64,000 bases of DNA from Diphasiastrum complanatum (GCA_029204225.1 CM055096.1:499001-563000), one strand, 5' to 3'. Numbered from the stretch's first letter, positions 11,577 through 23,988 are shown. Notes: generated by a model from the sequence alone, not told the origin. Numbers and translations: made by a program.

Positions 11577-14570
11577 ACTAGTACAGTTTGATTTTTATTT
11601 TCCCTAGCAGTGTTGTCAAGTTGCAAATACAATATTTCTGGAATATTATCACCAAATTCGCAAATCTTTTGTACAATGGTTATGGTCAAATTTGGATCAT
11701 TTCAAACATTGGGATAATTGAAAAATACTTTCGACTCCAATGTGACATTAAACACAAGTGCTCCAACGAGATGAACTTGAATAAAATTTGCCTCGTTCAA
11801 ATTTTTTGGCACTCTAACAAAATGAGGTAACATCGTTTTTTTTCCGATCCATGCCATCGATGACAAGGCCCAAATACTTTTGTAGACATTCTAAGCATTT
11901 TTTTCGATGTTTCGCCATTTTTTTGTCTTTCGATTGTTTGTTGATCTATGTTCACCTAAAGCGCTTTTGCAGCATCCACTACAAAATGTAACAATTAAAG
12001 TATTTCAATAAATTTAAGATAATATCATAACATTAACAATTTGAAAATTTAAGAGTCAGCAAAAAAATAAAATTTTTACAGTATTGAAAGTTAATAAATT
12101 TTTACCTTTCTCATCATTGGTCTTTGCTAGTTGTTTGGTAGATTTTAAGAACTCGCATGTCGAACAAATTGTTATTCGTGATTTTTTAGAAATCTTCACC
12201 AAACCAAAATCTCTCTTCCAAATCTAAGAAAATATGAATAACTAGTACTGTAACAATTGCATTCGCTAAGCATAGATTACATTATAATTATTTGAAGTTT
12301 TCTAATATTATTCTTCTATTTTTTGTCATATAGAGTCTCAAACAATGTCTACAAAACGTGCTCGATGTTGTTGCTGAGGGGAAGGATCTAATCTTTTCTT
12401 CCCGTGATACAAAGTCAGGGGCTTTGGGATGTGGCAAAATAGCTTCTTCCACTGTCCCTTCCAACACTGATGGTACTGAAAAATCTGCGCCCTCATAATC
12501 ATCCCCTTTCTCAAAAAAAAAGATCTCAGGCTCCTGTACAAACTGAAGAGGGGATAGAGAAACCGAGGTCTAGAAACAAATCAATGGCCAAGCGACCCAA
12601 AGTAGTTCCCTCTGAAGAAAGTAAAAAAAAAAACAGAAAATCCTAATTAAATTTTTACGGAGCCCCCATCCAACCTCTGAGAGATTCATCTGAGATCTCT
12701 AAACTTAGAGATGACATTTACAAAATAAAAAAATTTAGAAAAACTACTTTGATTTTGGATATAGACTAGTGCGATTGTCCTCCCATTGATCCCTCCATTG
12801 GAGATCGACCAATGGAGGTTCGAGAGCCCAATGAAACACATGTACATAACTTATAAATTAAATTTAAAAATCATACGCTAAATTGTGAAACCTTTTATTA
12901 TTTTGGTAGACTCTATTGAATGTTCATATGTTGTCGATTTTAATTTTTCTTCTTTAGATAATTATCATTTTTTTTGTTTTGGGAGACATTCATAGTTTAC
13001 AAGCTAGAACTGTTAGTGCCATTGCGTTCGTTGGGTTGACAATGGAAGAAGCTAAACTTCTTGCCCGGGACCATAACATTGACCAAGGCTATCGGATGAA
13101 GATGACAGTCATACAAAGGATTAGATTTTTTCACAAAGGATTTGTAAGAGTTTCCAAAGCTGGAGATTTTAACTAGTTGGAGCTGAAAGCACTTTGTGCC
13201 CAAGAAACAGGCCTGCCATTTGATTCTAAGAATCCAACGCAGGGCCTGATTAAATATGATAATTTTTATCAGCTTGCATTTCGCAATGGCCAAGTAATTG
13301 TTTTCCTATGCTTAGCATAGAATGTTTAGTTCAAAATTTTTTACCAAGGCTTTTAATATTTTGTCTCTACAATATTATTTTTCAGGTTTGGACGCTTGTG
13401 GACAAAATTTTTGAAAAATAGTTAAATTTTGAAATAAAGGGCCAACCAGCTCAAAGAAGCTCAAAATTTAAAAAAAGATAGTTGTTGCCACCACTCACAC
13501 ATTAAAACCCATACCAATAGAGATAGATATTTTTGAGTGGAAAAACATGCAAGGAATAATTTTTTCCGAGCTCGTAATCAATGAGTGTCCTCTCGAGGGC
13601 TGTTATTTTTAACATGTATGTTTATTCTGACACTCCTATTGGATTAGAGTACAGGATATCATAACAATTGTATTGAGGCTGGACCTCCAAAAAAGCGCAA
13701 AGATGTCAATGATCGTCATGACTTTTGGAAATAGTGTACTCATCTAATTATTTTGAATATATGAATACCATACTTTTTTGGTGTGAAGTTTTTAGATTCA
13801 TTTATATTTTTTAATACTATTTGTTACTTGAAATATTTTCAAATATTTTAAAATGTATTTTTCAATGTTACTCTGTAAGGTAAATTCCTAAATGTTTATT
13901 TTAATGAATGTTGTACTAGAATGACAATATTGTTTTGAATTTGTTCTAAAATCATATTCTCAAAAATTAATGACTATTATTGAAATTGTTAGTATATTTC
14001 ACTTTTAAAATGTAAAATGTTTTTAATAGAATTTCAAGTTATTAATTATGAAGATACAAAAAATAAGATTCTTTTTAAATAATTTTTTTATTTTTAAAAG
14101 AATTGTAATTTTAAATGTATATTTAAATAAAAAAAATTTATAATTAAAATTTACATGTTATAGATCTAAATTGCGAAAATGTAAATTTATATGTTAAAGA
14201 CCTAAATTGCAAAAATCATTTTTAATCTACACAGATTATTATTTCAAAAAATTAAAATTTTTTAAAAATATTAATTTGAGTTTATATTGTATTCATGCAA
14301 AATATTTGTTACCAAAAAATTTCTCAAATAAGTAAAATAGATTTTTTTTTGTTGATTTTAGTATTTTGATAGTTAATGATCTTATTTATTATTAATTAAT
14401 TTAAAATGTGCAAAATTGAATATGTTGTTAAAATTTTATATCTAGTTTTTTTTAGTTTGATTTTAGTTTTTACAAAAAGATGATATTTTTTTAACATGAA
14501 AATATAAAATTTGCAAAGCATTTTAAATATAGCCATTTTTTTTTTAAAAAATCAAAAAATTACAAAAAAT
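11577..14570. other. AT-rich stretch without a recognised gene
   Basis: About 3 kb of AT-rich DNA, most extreme at 13800-14560. Apart from a short open frame at 12979-13176 and a few fragments of similar quality, I see no protein-like sequence, terminal repeats or RNA gene. It could be an old, decayed DNA transposon or ordinary intergenic sequence. Confidence 0.5.
12979..13176 (+). other. Small open frame, possible transposase remnant
   Basis: This 65-codon frame (GLTMEEAKLLARDHNIDQGY, then basic residues) has protein-like composition and continues past its stop with another sensible stretch (ALCAQETGLPFDSKN). I do not recognise the family. A decayed transposase or regulatory gene exon is possible. 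It sits alone in AT-rich sequence and no splice-linked partner could be identified. Confidence 0.25.
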
Positions 14571-15140
14571 GGATTTCCATGTCATTTCTCTTTTTTTTTT
14601 TGTCACCCATGTTCACGGCTTTAATGCGGCAAAGACATGTCTCCCCTCCTCACAATGGGCCAGTCTTTTACAATTACAGACCACCATGCTAGCTCAGTTG
14701 ATTCGAGCGAAGCCTTCTGTTCCACATGAGATTGCAGTTCCACCTATACAAATCGAGGCAGCTCTTCAGCTCATCACCAATATACATAGGATACAGGCGT
14801 TACACAAGTTGCATTATCCTCCTCACAACGTCTTCATGATCAAGGCTACAAGTTATCATGGTTCTCTCAGGCATCTCATCTCCTACTTGCGTCATTTGGC
14901 ATCTCCATCACAACGCTTCCCTTAGGCACCCATCAGTATATCATATCAAACGCTTTCTCTATCGCACATATCTAGAGCGGACTTGGTGTAACCAATTAGG
15001 GGTTAACCCAGCTTTCTACCGAACTCATTTCTTGGATCTAGATGCATTAGAGACCCCGGTCATGCCACGCTACTTGGATTCAGGACTCTCACATTCAGAT
15101 TCACATTGGGACAACTTAGGGTGTCCTCTCATCAACTAGC

Positions 15141-15506
15141 CATTAGAGGAGTTCTAAATCTTTACAAAGATTTTTTTTATATTTCTTCTCAAACTTTTCT
15201 TACACATGGACCAATCAAAACACTCAAATTTGAAATCTACGTAACGTAACTTTTTGAGTCCACATTTTAATTCCATACTAAAAATGGCATAACTTTTTAG
15301 TGGTATGTCCGAATTTAGCGGAGTTTGGTGCATTAGAAAGCGCTCAACAAGGGATTTCCAATGATATGTTACATGGCATACTTTTGAGCTACGATTAAAA
15401 AGTTATGGCAAGTCAAAAGTATTAGTGTTATAATATTTTAATAATAAAAAAGGCATCTTGCACGAATTCTTAAAGGGTCTTTTTGGAACTCAAAACTCCT
15501 CTAATG
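15141..15506. mobile_element. MITE-like insert, about 366 bp, inside LINE B
   Basis: Comparison with other LINE copies shows that these bases interrupt ORF2 between codons equivalent to the VSSHQLAI and ETGRF regions. Both ends carry the same 13 bases in inverted orientation (CATTAGAGGAGTT on the left; AACTCCTCTAATG on the right). The interior is AT-rich and has no open frame. A target duplication cannot be read cleanly because the terminal bases can be assigned in more than one way. A small non-autonomous DNA transposon is the simplest reading. Confidence 0.6.
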
Positions 15507-16260
15507 TATTGAGACTGGGAGGTTCCATGGTATTCCCAGAGAAGCAGATTTGTCAATTATGCTCTCTAGGTGAAGTGGAGTCTGAGGAACACTTTATCTT
15601 TAGATGCCATATACTACGAGATCAGAGGGCGATATCATTGCATGTTCCGAGACATGCCTACCACTCTATGCTCTCTCATAGCCTATGAGGACCCACGATG
15701 TGTCGCTTTGATGGTACGCGAGATGTTCATCCTTCGAAGAGATTTATACGGGACACCCCAACACCTTACCTCACAGCCATTGATTACTTCATTCTTTACT
15801 AGGTAGAGATTGCGTGATTTAGTGCAGGAGGATGAGGATTCTGACGACGACGAAGATGATGGCCGCTCGCATGCTCATGTTCATAGAGATCAAAGACAGT
15901 GTACTTTCCACCATCAGAGACAGTGTACTTTCCACCATCATGTTTCTACCAGGATCACTAGACATTCTTCGCAAAGGCGTAGTACTACAATTACACATGC
16001 ACGTGCTCATGCTCACAGACGACGCCGGCAGACTCCAGTGCTTTTCCATGTTGTGGCTCGCATTACATCTTTTTACAGCATCCGCACAGCAGCAGCACAA
16101 CCTTGACATCTTGACATAGATACATATGATTACTATGCACACACTCTCACATACGTGTCTATTTCAGTTTGCACTAGATGTTTTTCTTTATTACAATTTG
16201 AAAACGTTTTATACGCTCCCATGATTACCACATACTTGACATGTACTTCATTAGTCTTAT

Positions 16261-16274
16261 ATGCCTTTTGGCAT
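16261..16274 (+). other. LINE B 3' UTR stem-loop
   Basis: ATGCC-TTTT-GGCAT forms a perfect 5-bp stem with a four-base loop, 26 bases before the (CT)n tail. The same element is at 23989-24002 and 46619-46632, and with loop or stem variants at 29334-29347 (minus) and 47610-47623. It is a candidate recognition structure for the LINE reverse transcriptase. Confidence 0.6.
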
Positions 16275-16292
16275 GGAAAAGACATTAATAAA

Positions 16293-16298
<6 letters not shown>

Positions 16299-16373
<75 letters not shown>
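16299..16373 (+). repeat. (CT)n tract at the LINE B 3' end
   Basis: A clean dinucleotide tract follows AATAAAGCG of the LINE 3' UTR, with no poly(A). A second short CT-rich patch lies at 16436-16460. Confidence 0.95.
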
Positions 16374-16375
<2 letters not shown>

Positions 16376-16619
16376 CATAACTGAGAGAATATGAAACATC
16401 TTTCAAAGAGCAAACTATTTCTAACTTTTACGAGAACTCTCTCTCGCTCTCTCTCACAATTGGGATAAAGCATAAATCATCTTGCACAGAGCAAACCATT
16501 TCTAACTAACCATTCAACTTGCACTTGTAATTAGCCATGACACCAATAAATTGTAAAAAATATATACATATAAGCTGCTGCCAGTGTACATGATGTTGTA
16601 TGTGTGTCAATATCTACAA

Positions 16620-18804
16620 GTCTGTGCTAAATAAATCATCCCTCTGCGTGCCAAATGCATCTACAAGGGTGTCAAATACAAACTCTGACTCAGAGTCTAT
16701 GCTTGGAGGCATCTGAGAATCCTCCAAGTCTGGGCCACACTAGCCAAGAGACGACTAAAAAAATCATCTGTGCATGCCCTCTTCGGAGGTCTGCCCTGGG
16801 TCTGCCTGAAGGAACCCTCTATGGTACACTCTTGCCTGGTGTCTCCCTTTGCCACGAGGGGCACTCTGGGAACCGTCTGCATGTGATGCCCTGAGCTGTC
16901 GAACACGCTGTGAGCCATCATAGGTCAAGGTGTGTCTCTGAGCAGCAGCCTCTGCCTCTGCTACAACCTCTGCCCAGCCATCATCATCAAGGGTCTTTGT
17001 GGCGGGAGTACCGGGTGGGGCACGTAAACCATCCCCTGCGATGTCGACTGTCTCGTCTGAATCAAATGTGTGGTCATCAAAAGAGGAGGGCAATGGCACG
17101 TCAGTAGGAAAGGGGGCAGTCTCATCAGCATCCGGATCATTCTTAGGATCACCCCGCAATGCACGACGAGCACCCTCATCTGCATCAACCTCTGACTCTA
17201 GCTTTGGATCAGCCACGACAACCAAGCAGTCATCCGACAAAACAAATCAATAATTCGTGAGAATAGTCGAAGCAACACGATGGCATTAAATTGATGGCAT
17301 GCCATAGCACGAAAGTAAAACGATAGAGCATAGAAACTTACCTGCAGTAGTAGGGCATGTGCGCCTCCTACCCTCGTGTTGTCTGCGATGCGTCGAACCA
17401 CCCTGGTGTTGGTGTTGCAGTACACCAAGACATTGCACCGCTCCTGCGTGAGGCGGTTTCACCTGTTCGTGTGAACAAGGCTGAATGCGGACCAGTTCCG
17501 CTCATACACGCAGGCGGAACAATCCTGCATTAATTCGCAGCTACTTATGTGAGTTACGACCTTATAGAGACAATGCGGAAATTGCTTAGATGAATGGAAC
17601 TTGTGGACTAGAAAACATACATGTGATAGGACGCGGAACGCGAGCCTCTGCAGCTCTGTCTATGCAGCGCTGAAGCTCTCCCACCATGATACAGGTTGCA
17701 GCTTGTTAGCTCGCATGCGGCAAGGTCCTCGCCCAAGGGCGTGCCTGAAATTGAGCAACGGTGTGCGTGAGTTCAATTTAGCAAAAAAAGAGAAGTTGAA
17801 AACCATGCAAAGGTGTGCGGGGATAGAGCAAGAGTGTACCTGAACCTCAGCCTCTGGATCTCGAGCTCGATGCGGTAAACAAGGTCGTTGTAGAGGAGGC
17901 GGATGTATGTGAACCAGTCCGCAGCTAGCTCCCCATCTTTGTACTATTGATCGCTCTACCACAACGTATGAAGTGTGGGCTACATTGTGAATCAGCCTAT
18001 AAAACTTCTGCCATCATCGCTCCCACAACCGCCTAATAGGCGCCAACCTGTGGAACATACCATGTGGAGGCAACAATTACATGATTGTGTGCTGTGGCAC
18101 CAACACGAAATAGAGTGCAAACGGAAAGAAAGTTCATGAGAGAAGGTATACATGGCCGCGTCCAAATCGAAACATGCGAGAGACTTGCCTATGCGGTCCA
18201 TGAACTCATATATGAGGCCCATCGTGCACCCCTCACGATCAACGAGCCTCAAAACAGAATACATGGGGTGCTTGGCATCCATGAGCTGCTGCATATCAAA
18301 CCAGAAGGGCTCCATGAAGAGGATGTCGTCGAATGCCAAGCCCTATGGGGTCTAGGACAGGTCCATGGTCGTGAACTCTGCCGAAGTGGCCATGCGCCGC
18401 AAATCACCCTTCAGCCAGTGGAGCCACTCGAGCATGCTGAACTGGTAGGCAAAGTGGATCGGAGTAGGCTTCTTCAAATCCAGTCTGCCTTGCAAAACGA
18501 ACTAAGACCCACACACCAAAACGCATTTGCAACCCTAAACCCTAAACCCTGAAATTATTGGCGTGTACAACGGAACTATAAATGAGCTTAAAAATAAGTA
18601 CTCTTACCTATTGAATGTGCGGAAAAGAGCAGTGGTGTGGCGCTTGGGTGTGATGAAGTCCACAATCGCAAGTGCCTTCCTAAGAAGCTCACTGACCCAA
18701 GGCAGATGCCCGATGGAATGCGGGAGGAGGTCCACTGAGCGTGCGGCACATGGAGTCCACATAATGGAGGGGTACTCTGCCATAAGAAAACGCCCAATAC
18801 ACAT
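16620..18804 (-). pseudogene. hAT-family transposase gene 1 (DUF659 type), broken
   Basis: Exons of a hAT transposase are recognisable on the minus strand in order. At 18804-18605: MAEYPSIMWTPCAARSVDLL and the following PWVSELLRKALAIVDFI region, ending at a GTAAGAG donor. At about 18505-17992: FAYQFSMLEWLHWL and FWFDMQQLMDAKHPMYSVLR, then GCTMGLIYEFMDRIGKS. At about 17555-17350: CSACVYERNWSAFSLVHT, the hAT dimerisation region, then LVYCNTNTRVVRRI. At 17240-16640: an acidic C terminus. In-frame stops (for example near 18352, 18343 and 17460) show decay. The N-terminal BED finger and RNase H start are missing upstream of the (CT)n at 18915. hAT enzymes cut and paste DNA transposons. Confidence 0.75.
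18533..18551 (+). repeat. Short telomere-like CCCTAAA repeat
   Basis: About two and a half units of the plant telomere motif AACCCTAAACCCTAAACCC lie in an intron of the hAT pseudogene. A similar shorter patch is at about 34838-34854. Short telo-boxes of this kind are common in plant DNA. Confidence 0.7.
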
Positions 18805-18911
18805 AATTAGACTTTACTTGGACCCACAAATTACTATTGAACCAAAATTGGGTCCAACTCAACTAAAACTGACTTAACATGGTCACATACACACACACAC
18901 ACACACTCACA

Positions 18912-19048
<137 letters not shown>

Positions 19049-19134
19049 CTCCACGCAAGAGGGCCAGCCCTCGCTCCATCTCTCCACGGGCCAGCCCCAT
19101 CTCTCCACGGTCCAGCATCGCTCCTTCCACCATC

Positions 19135-20328
19135 GTGCCCTCTGCCCCATGTTTCCCTCTAGCCCTCGTTGTCCCTCTACCTCGGACCCCCCTCGCTGAT
19201 GTGCCTCCTGCTAATGCTGTCTCCTGCCCCCCTCGCTTACCCCCTGCCCTCGCTGATGTGCCCCCTGCGGTCCCCTTGAAGGTTGTATCTCTTGTCCCCC
19301 TCGCTACCCCCCCTGCTTGCTCCGCCCCAGATCAGTCTCCTATTGGCCCCTGCATCCCTCCTGCCCCCTTCGTTGTCCTCCATGCTGCCTCAATCCTCTT
19401 CAATGCCCTTCCTCATGCTTTTCTTCCTGCTGCTACTGAGCAGCCCTGCTCCTCTTCTACTTCCCCACTCTCCTCTTCATCCTCCTCTCCCAAACCTTCT
19501 TCATGCTCCTCTTCTACTCCTTCTGCTCTATCTTCCTCTGTTCCTATCTCCCCTTCCTCTTCTTCCTTGCCTATCAGTCCAATAACTCCTCTTATCTCCT
19601 ACTCTCAAGAACCATACACTCCCACAAAGGCTATGGAGTCCTATCTTGCCTCTAGCCTGAGTGTGCTATTACAGGATTTTCAAGGTCTGAAGACAGAATT
19701 ACATATGGTTAAAATTGAGATGTCTGCTCTCAAAGAAACCAATGCCAAACTGCATCAAGAAATGGATCTTTTGAGAAAAAATCTCAGCCTCTTCTTGCTA
19801 CACCTGAGCCATCGCACAAATTTAAAGAATTGGAGGAAAAAATTGAGAAGCAGAAGGAGGAAACCCTCTCGTGGACATCCATTATCAAAAAAGGTAACAC
19901 ACCAAGTGCCCCCTATCTCGTCGGTTATTTCAGCTACTCTTTCAGAAGAAAGATCTAGGGAGCAAAAGGCATACAATATTCGAGTAAGGGGCATCACAAA
20001 CTCTCAAAATGCTCTTGAAGAAGCAAAATATTTCCTTGAAAGTACACTTGGGCACCACAATAGAGATTTGGATTCAGCATGGAGAACAACCAAAGATAAT
20101 GCTACCCTCATCATTCGTTTTACTTCCTTGGAGAGCCGTCGTGATGCCTTGCATTGTAGAGCTAAACTACGTGGCTCTCAAATATATATGGATGATGATC
20201 TTACATATTTACAAGTTGAGAAAAGGCGTAAAGCCTTCCAAGAAGCTAAAGTGACAGGTAGACGTGTTATCTACAGGGATGGTCGAATCCGATACATTGA
20301 TGATGTGCCCAAGGATGCTGAGAAATAG
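19135..20328 (+). CDS. LINE C ORF1 protein (397 aa, coiled coil plus L1-like C-terminal region)
   Basis: The first 160 residues are proline-, serine- and alanine-rich low complexity. From about residue 162 (MESYLASSLSVLLQDF) a coiled coil runs to about 220 (LKTELHMVKIEMSALKETNA). A basic linker follows (KLRSRRRKPSRGH). The C-terminal 120 residues (AYNIRVRGI, LIIRFTSLESRRDAL, YMDDDLTYLQVEKRRKAF, VIYRDGRIRYIDD) resemble the RNA-binding RRM and C-terminal domains of animal L1 ORF1 proteins; no CCHC knuckle, common in seed-plant LINE ORF1, is visible. It would coat element RNA as a trimer. The frame is open from ATG to stop; the true start could be a later methionine. Confidence 0.75.
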   Translation: MPSAPCFPLALVVPLPRTPLADVPPANAVSCPPRLPPALADVPPAVPLKVVSLVPLATPPACSAPDQSPIGPCIPPAPFVVLHAASILFNALPHAFLPAATEQPCSSSTSPLSSSSSSPKPSSCSSSTPSALSSSVPISPSSSSLPISPITPLISYSQEPYTPTKAMESYLASSLSVLLQDFQGLKTELHMVKIEMSALKETNAKLHQEMDLLRKNLSLFLLHLSHRTNLKNWRKKLRSRRRKPSRGHPLSKKVTHQVPPISSVISATLSEERSREQKAYNIRVRGITNSQNALEEAKYFLESTLGHHNRDLDSAWRTTKDNATLIIRFTSLESRRDALHCRAKLRGSQIYMDDDLTYLQVEKRRKAFQEAKVTGRRVIYRDGRIRYIDDVPKDAEK

Positions 20329-23300
20329 GAACTTGGGGCGCTTGGTATTGGGAGCATACTGGGGCCCCATCCTCGCCGCTTGCAGATTGGGGTTTGGAAT
20401 CGTAATGACATACATTCATCGTCCATTGTGGGTGATTTGCTTCACTTCATTGGTAAGAGAGATTTATTACTTTTTATGGAGACTCATGAGAGTACAAATG
20501 GGACTCGGTCTATCGACATGAGATGAGATCTGCTAGTAAGAGAGGTTCTGGTGGGGTTGCTTGCCTTTATAGGGAGTCGCTGCATCCTATTTTTGAGTTC
20601 GTCAACCATGATGAACACTCGCGGTACATCTGGTTCCGCATTGACGGACATAGCGTTGGTTCTGACAGAGACATCTTTGTTGCAGCTTGCTATTTCCCTC
20701 CAGTATCTTCTTCCTTTGTAGAGGGTATTGGTTCACCCTACATTGATCTTTCTACAGACATTATCAGATATGCAGAGCGAGGTTACATTTTTCTCACTGG
20801 TGACTTTAATGCCAGGACAACTTCACGGCAGTCTGATTTCTATGATTCTATGGACCAGCTTCGCATACGTGCCCTTGATGGAGATGACTTATGTGTTACT
20901 AGGATTTCTGAAGACACTTTGGGCCCCATTACCACTTATGGCGAATACTTGCTACAATTAGGAGAAGCTCATGAGTTGGCCATTTTTAATGGCTCAACCT
21001 GTTGCCCCGACTCTGGCAGATACACCTGCCATCCCCAGTGGCGGCCATAGTGTTGTTGATTACCTTATGGGATCACCATCACTCTTTCTGATCACTCCTT
21101 CCTTTTCTTTAGTCTTGGTACTATTTCTTTGTCTCGACAGTTCTCACCTCCACCATTACCTCGTGCACCCAAATACATCTTTGACCATTCACTCGCACCT
21201 ACCTATCAGCATTCGCTCACCCCACTGCTTCACATTTTTCCACATCACAGCCCGCTTGAAGTGCAAGCTTCCTTCCTTACCACAGCACTCCATACAGCTG
21301 CCGCTGCTTCCTTCTCCTCTAGACCACATCATAACAAAAATAACAACAAACTTAGACTGGTGCACCCACCTTGGTATGACGATGAGTGTTGTTCCCATCA
21401 TCACCTTGTCACACATGCTCGCATGCACACCCCTCATCTCTTACAACCCACTCGTCGTCTCTTTACTCGCTTACTTCGTTGTAATAAACGGGCATATGAT
21501 AGTTTGGAAGAGCGACGACTTATTGGTCTTCTCTATAGCTCTTCCACAGGCACATTTTGGCGTGAGTTCATTCCCCGTGCTCGACCTCTGCTCCTTGCTG
21601 ATTTACACATTTGGACTGAGTATGCCACTGCCTTGTATACCATCGATACCGACACACCTATCTCCATCTCTCCTAGACCTCATGAGTTTACCTTCTTCAC
21701 CTCTGATATGGTCCACAATGCCATCAAGAAAATGAGCACCAATAAAGCCAAGGATATTGATGATCTTGAATCAGAGCTTTTAATCCATGCTGCTGATTTA
21801 CTATCACCTCTCCTTATCCATCCCATACACAAGAATGGTGATCCCAAGAATCCTAGTAACTATCGGACTCTTATGATTGGGCACGTTATTATGAAGTTGT
21901 ATGGCATTATTCTTCAGTCAGCTGTGAGTACTGAGTCAGAGACCAAGAGATTGCATGCTATGGGCCAAGCTGGGTTTAAAGCTCATTATTCTACTACAGA
22001 TCATATCTTTACTCTCAGAGCTATTATTGAGAAAGCCCGGCACCGGCGAGAGCGAATTTATTGCTGCTTCGTTGACTTCATGAAGGCCTTTGAATCTGTC
22101 CCACACTCCTTACTCATCCAGCGGATACGAGACCTTGGTTTTTCTGATGACACAGTCCTAGCAGTGATGGCACTCTATGAGAAAGTATTGGGATGTTTTC
22201 GAAGTGACAGAGGTATCTCAGAGCAGATCATGAGCACTATTGGGGTGAAGCAGGGATGTTCCCTCTCCCCTACACTTTTTGGCTTATATATTGATGAGTT
22301 GGAGCGAGTTATCGAGCATTGTGGTGGTTCTGGGTGCAGACTTGGTGACATCTTGATCGCTATTCTTCTTTATGTTGATGATGTGGTTCTACTTTCACCT
22401 ACTAGAGAGGGGTTACAAAGACAGATTGATTGTCTTCATGATTTCTGTTCCATATGGGGTCTAGGGGTAAACATTGTGAAAACCAAGGTGATGGTCTTCA
22501 ACACTTCCAGGAGCTTTATGTTGAGACAGGAGCTCCTTTTTGACAGTCGGCCGTTAGAGATTGTCCCTTCCTACACTTACTTGGGCACCCTTTTTACTGG
22601 TCCTATATTTAGTATGAGACAAGCAGCCTCTAGTAGGCTTGGGAAAGGCCATGCTTCCCTTGCGCAAATGGAGAGATTTTGCTTCTGTAAGTCTATTCGA
22701 GATGCCTCGAGTAAGTGTCGACTTTTTGACACCATTGTTTCTTTTACAGCTCTATATGCATCGGCTGCATGGTGCACGAGCCTTACCTCATCTGACTGGG
22801 CTAGTATCTCACCGTTACAGATCACTATGCTTTCACGCATGATTCGGGCTAAGCCTTCAGTACCACATCAGATCATCCTTGCTGAGTTTGTGATCCCGCC
22901 CATGTACCTTGATGCCTTACTCCAGCTCATCACATATATTCAACGCGTAAGTGCGTTCCAGTCTTCTAAGCAGAGATATACTCAGGCTGCTCTCATTTCA
23001 TCTCAGCATCTTCACAGTCAAGGCTACCATGTGGCTTGGTTTTCTCAGGCCTCCAGACTTCTTAGCACACTCGGCATCTCTACCACTGCCCTTCCTTCTA
23101 GTACCCATGACTACATCAGACGATTCATTTATAGAGCTTACCTGTATCGAGCCTGGAATGGTCAGTTGGGTGTCAAACCCAACTTTTATCGGCTTCATTT
23201 TTTGGAGATAGATGTATCAAGGTCCCCACTGCTACCACTGTACCTACGATCTGGATTATCACATGGTCTCAGATTCATACTGGGTCAACTTCGTGTCCCT

Positions 23301-23769
23301 TCACACCAGCTTGAGATTGAGACTGGCCGATTTCCAGGTACCCCACGAGAGAACAGGATCTGCCAGCCTTGTTCCCTAGGGGCAGTAGAGACTGAGGAGC
23401 ATTTTATTTTCATTTGCCCAGTTTATTATGAGATTCGTGGGAGATACCATTGCTTGTTTATGGATACACCAGTTACTCTGCGCTCACTTGTTACATATGA
23501 GGATCCACGTTGTGTTGCACTTACGGTCCGAGCTTCAGATTACCTCCTTTTTCTCCAAACGACGTTCACGACCAATCCCAGACTTAGATGATGATGACGA
23601 GGATGAGGACACGACTTTCCACATAGATCAGAGGCAGCGCACCTCCCAACGTTGTCCAGCAGCCAGACCTCTTCAGCCTACTACGAGGAGACATCCTCCC
23701 TACATTTGACATCGGCAGCAGATCTCAGTTTCACTCCCCACTGCAGCTTGTATTACATCTTTTTTTTAG
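20329..23769 (+). pseudogene. LINE C ORF2: APE endonuclease, reverse transcriptase, zinc knuckle, PIP-like motif
   Basis: The endonuclease runs from about 20380 (LQIGVWNRNDIHSSS) through YRESLHPIF and LTGDFNART to about 21050, with a frameshift near 20525. A second shift near 21000-21080 leads into the RT frame (open to 23591). RT motifs include a finger/palm region (FVDFMKAFESVPHSLL), GVKQGCSLSP and the catalytic YVDD at about 22375. The later domain holds CQPCSLGAVETEEHFIFIC, a zinc knuckle. A last shift near 23530 exposes ELQITSFFSKRRSRP, an acidic run (DLDDDDEDED), a stop at 23707, and finally ITSFF just before a stop at 23767. ORF2 nicks target DNA and copies element RNA there. Three frameshifts make this copy inactive in trans. 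Confidence 0.8.
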
Positions 23770-23988
23770 TAGCAGCAGCAGCAGCAGCAATAGTAGTGTC
23801 ACCTCCAGGACTTGTTCTGCGGCTTGCTTCAATTATACATAGCCATTCTTGCTTTCTACCATTTGGTTTAGTTGACACTGATAGTTGTGTTTAGATTTAT
23901 TATATATGCTTTTCTTTCAATTTTTTGGAGACGTTTTTCATACACTCCCAGATGGTCCACATACTTGATATGTACTTATTTGTCTTAT

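Larger units (their letters stand above)
14625..16373 (+). pseudogene. LINE B: C-terminal ORF2 and 3' end with (CT)n tail
   Basis: A 5'-truncated LINE copy starts in the domain after the reverse transcriptase (LQTTMLAQLIRAKPSVPHEI near 14680). It is interrupted at 15141-15506 by a foreign insert, resumes with the zinc-knuckle region (ICQLCSLGEVESEEHFIFRC), and then carries QPLITSFFTR at 15774-15803, a canonical PCNA-interaction-like motif, directly before a stop. The acidic region and a second ITSFY motif follow in another frame up to 16106. The 3' UTR contains the hairpin at 16261-16274 and GACATTAATAAAGC, then (CT)n. The copy is not functional. Confidence 0.85.

Noticed and set aside
15819-16142. 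Minus-strand frames over the acidic part of LINE ORF2
   Set aside because: They mirror the GAT/GAC-rich coding repeat and have no independent protein features.
18533-18551. Former telomere or chromosome-fusion site
   Set aside because: Fewer than three CCCTAAA units; such short motifs are frequent in plant genomes.
20264-21735. Several overlapping plus-strand frames in LINE C as separate small genes
   Set aside because: They are fragments of one ORF2 separated by frameshifts, or shadow frames of it, as alignment with LINE A shows.
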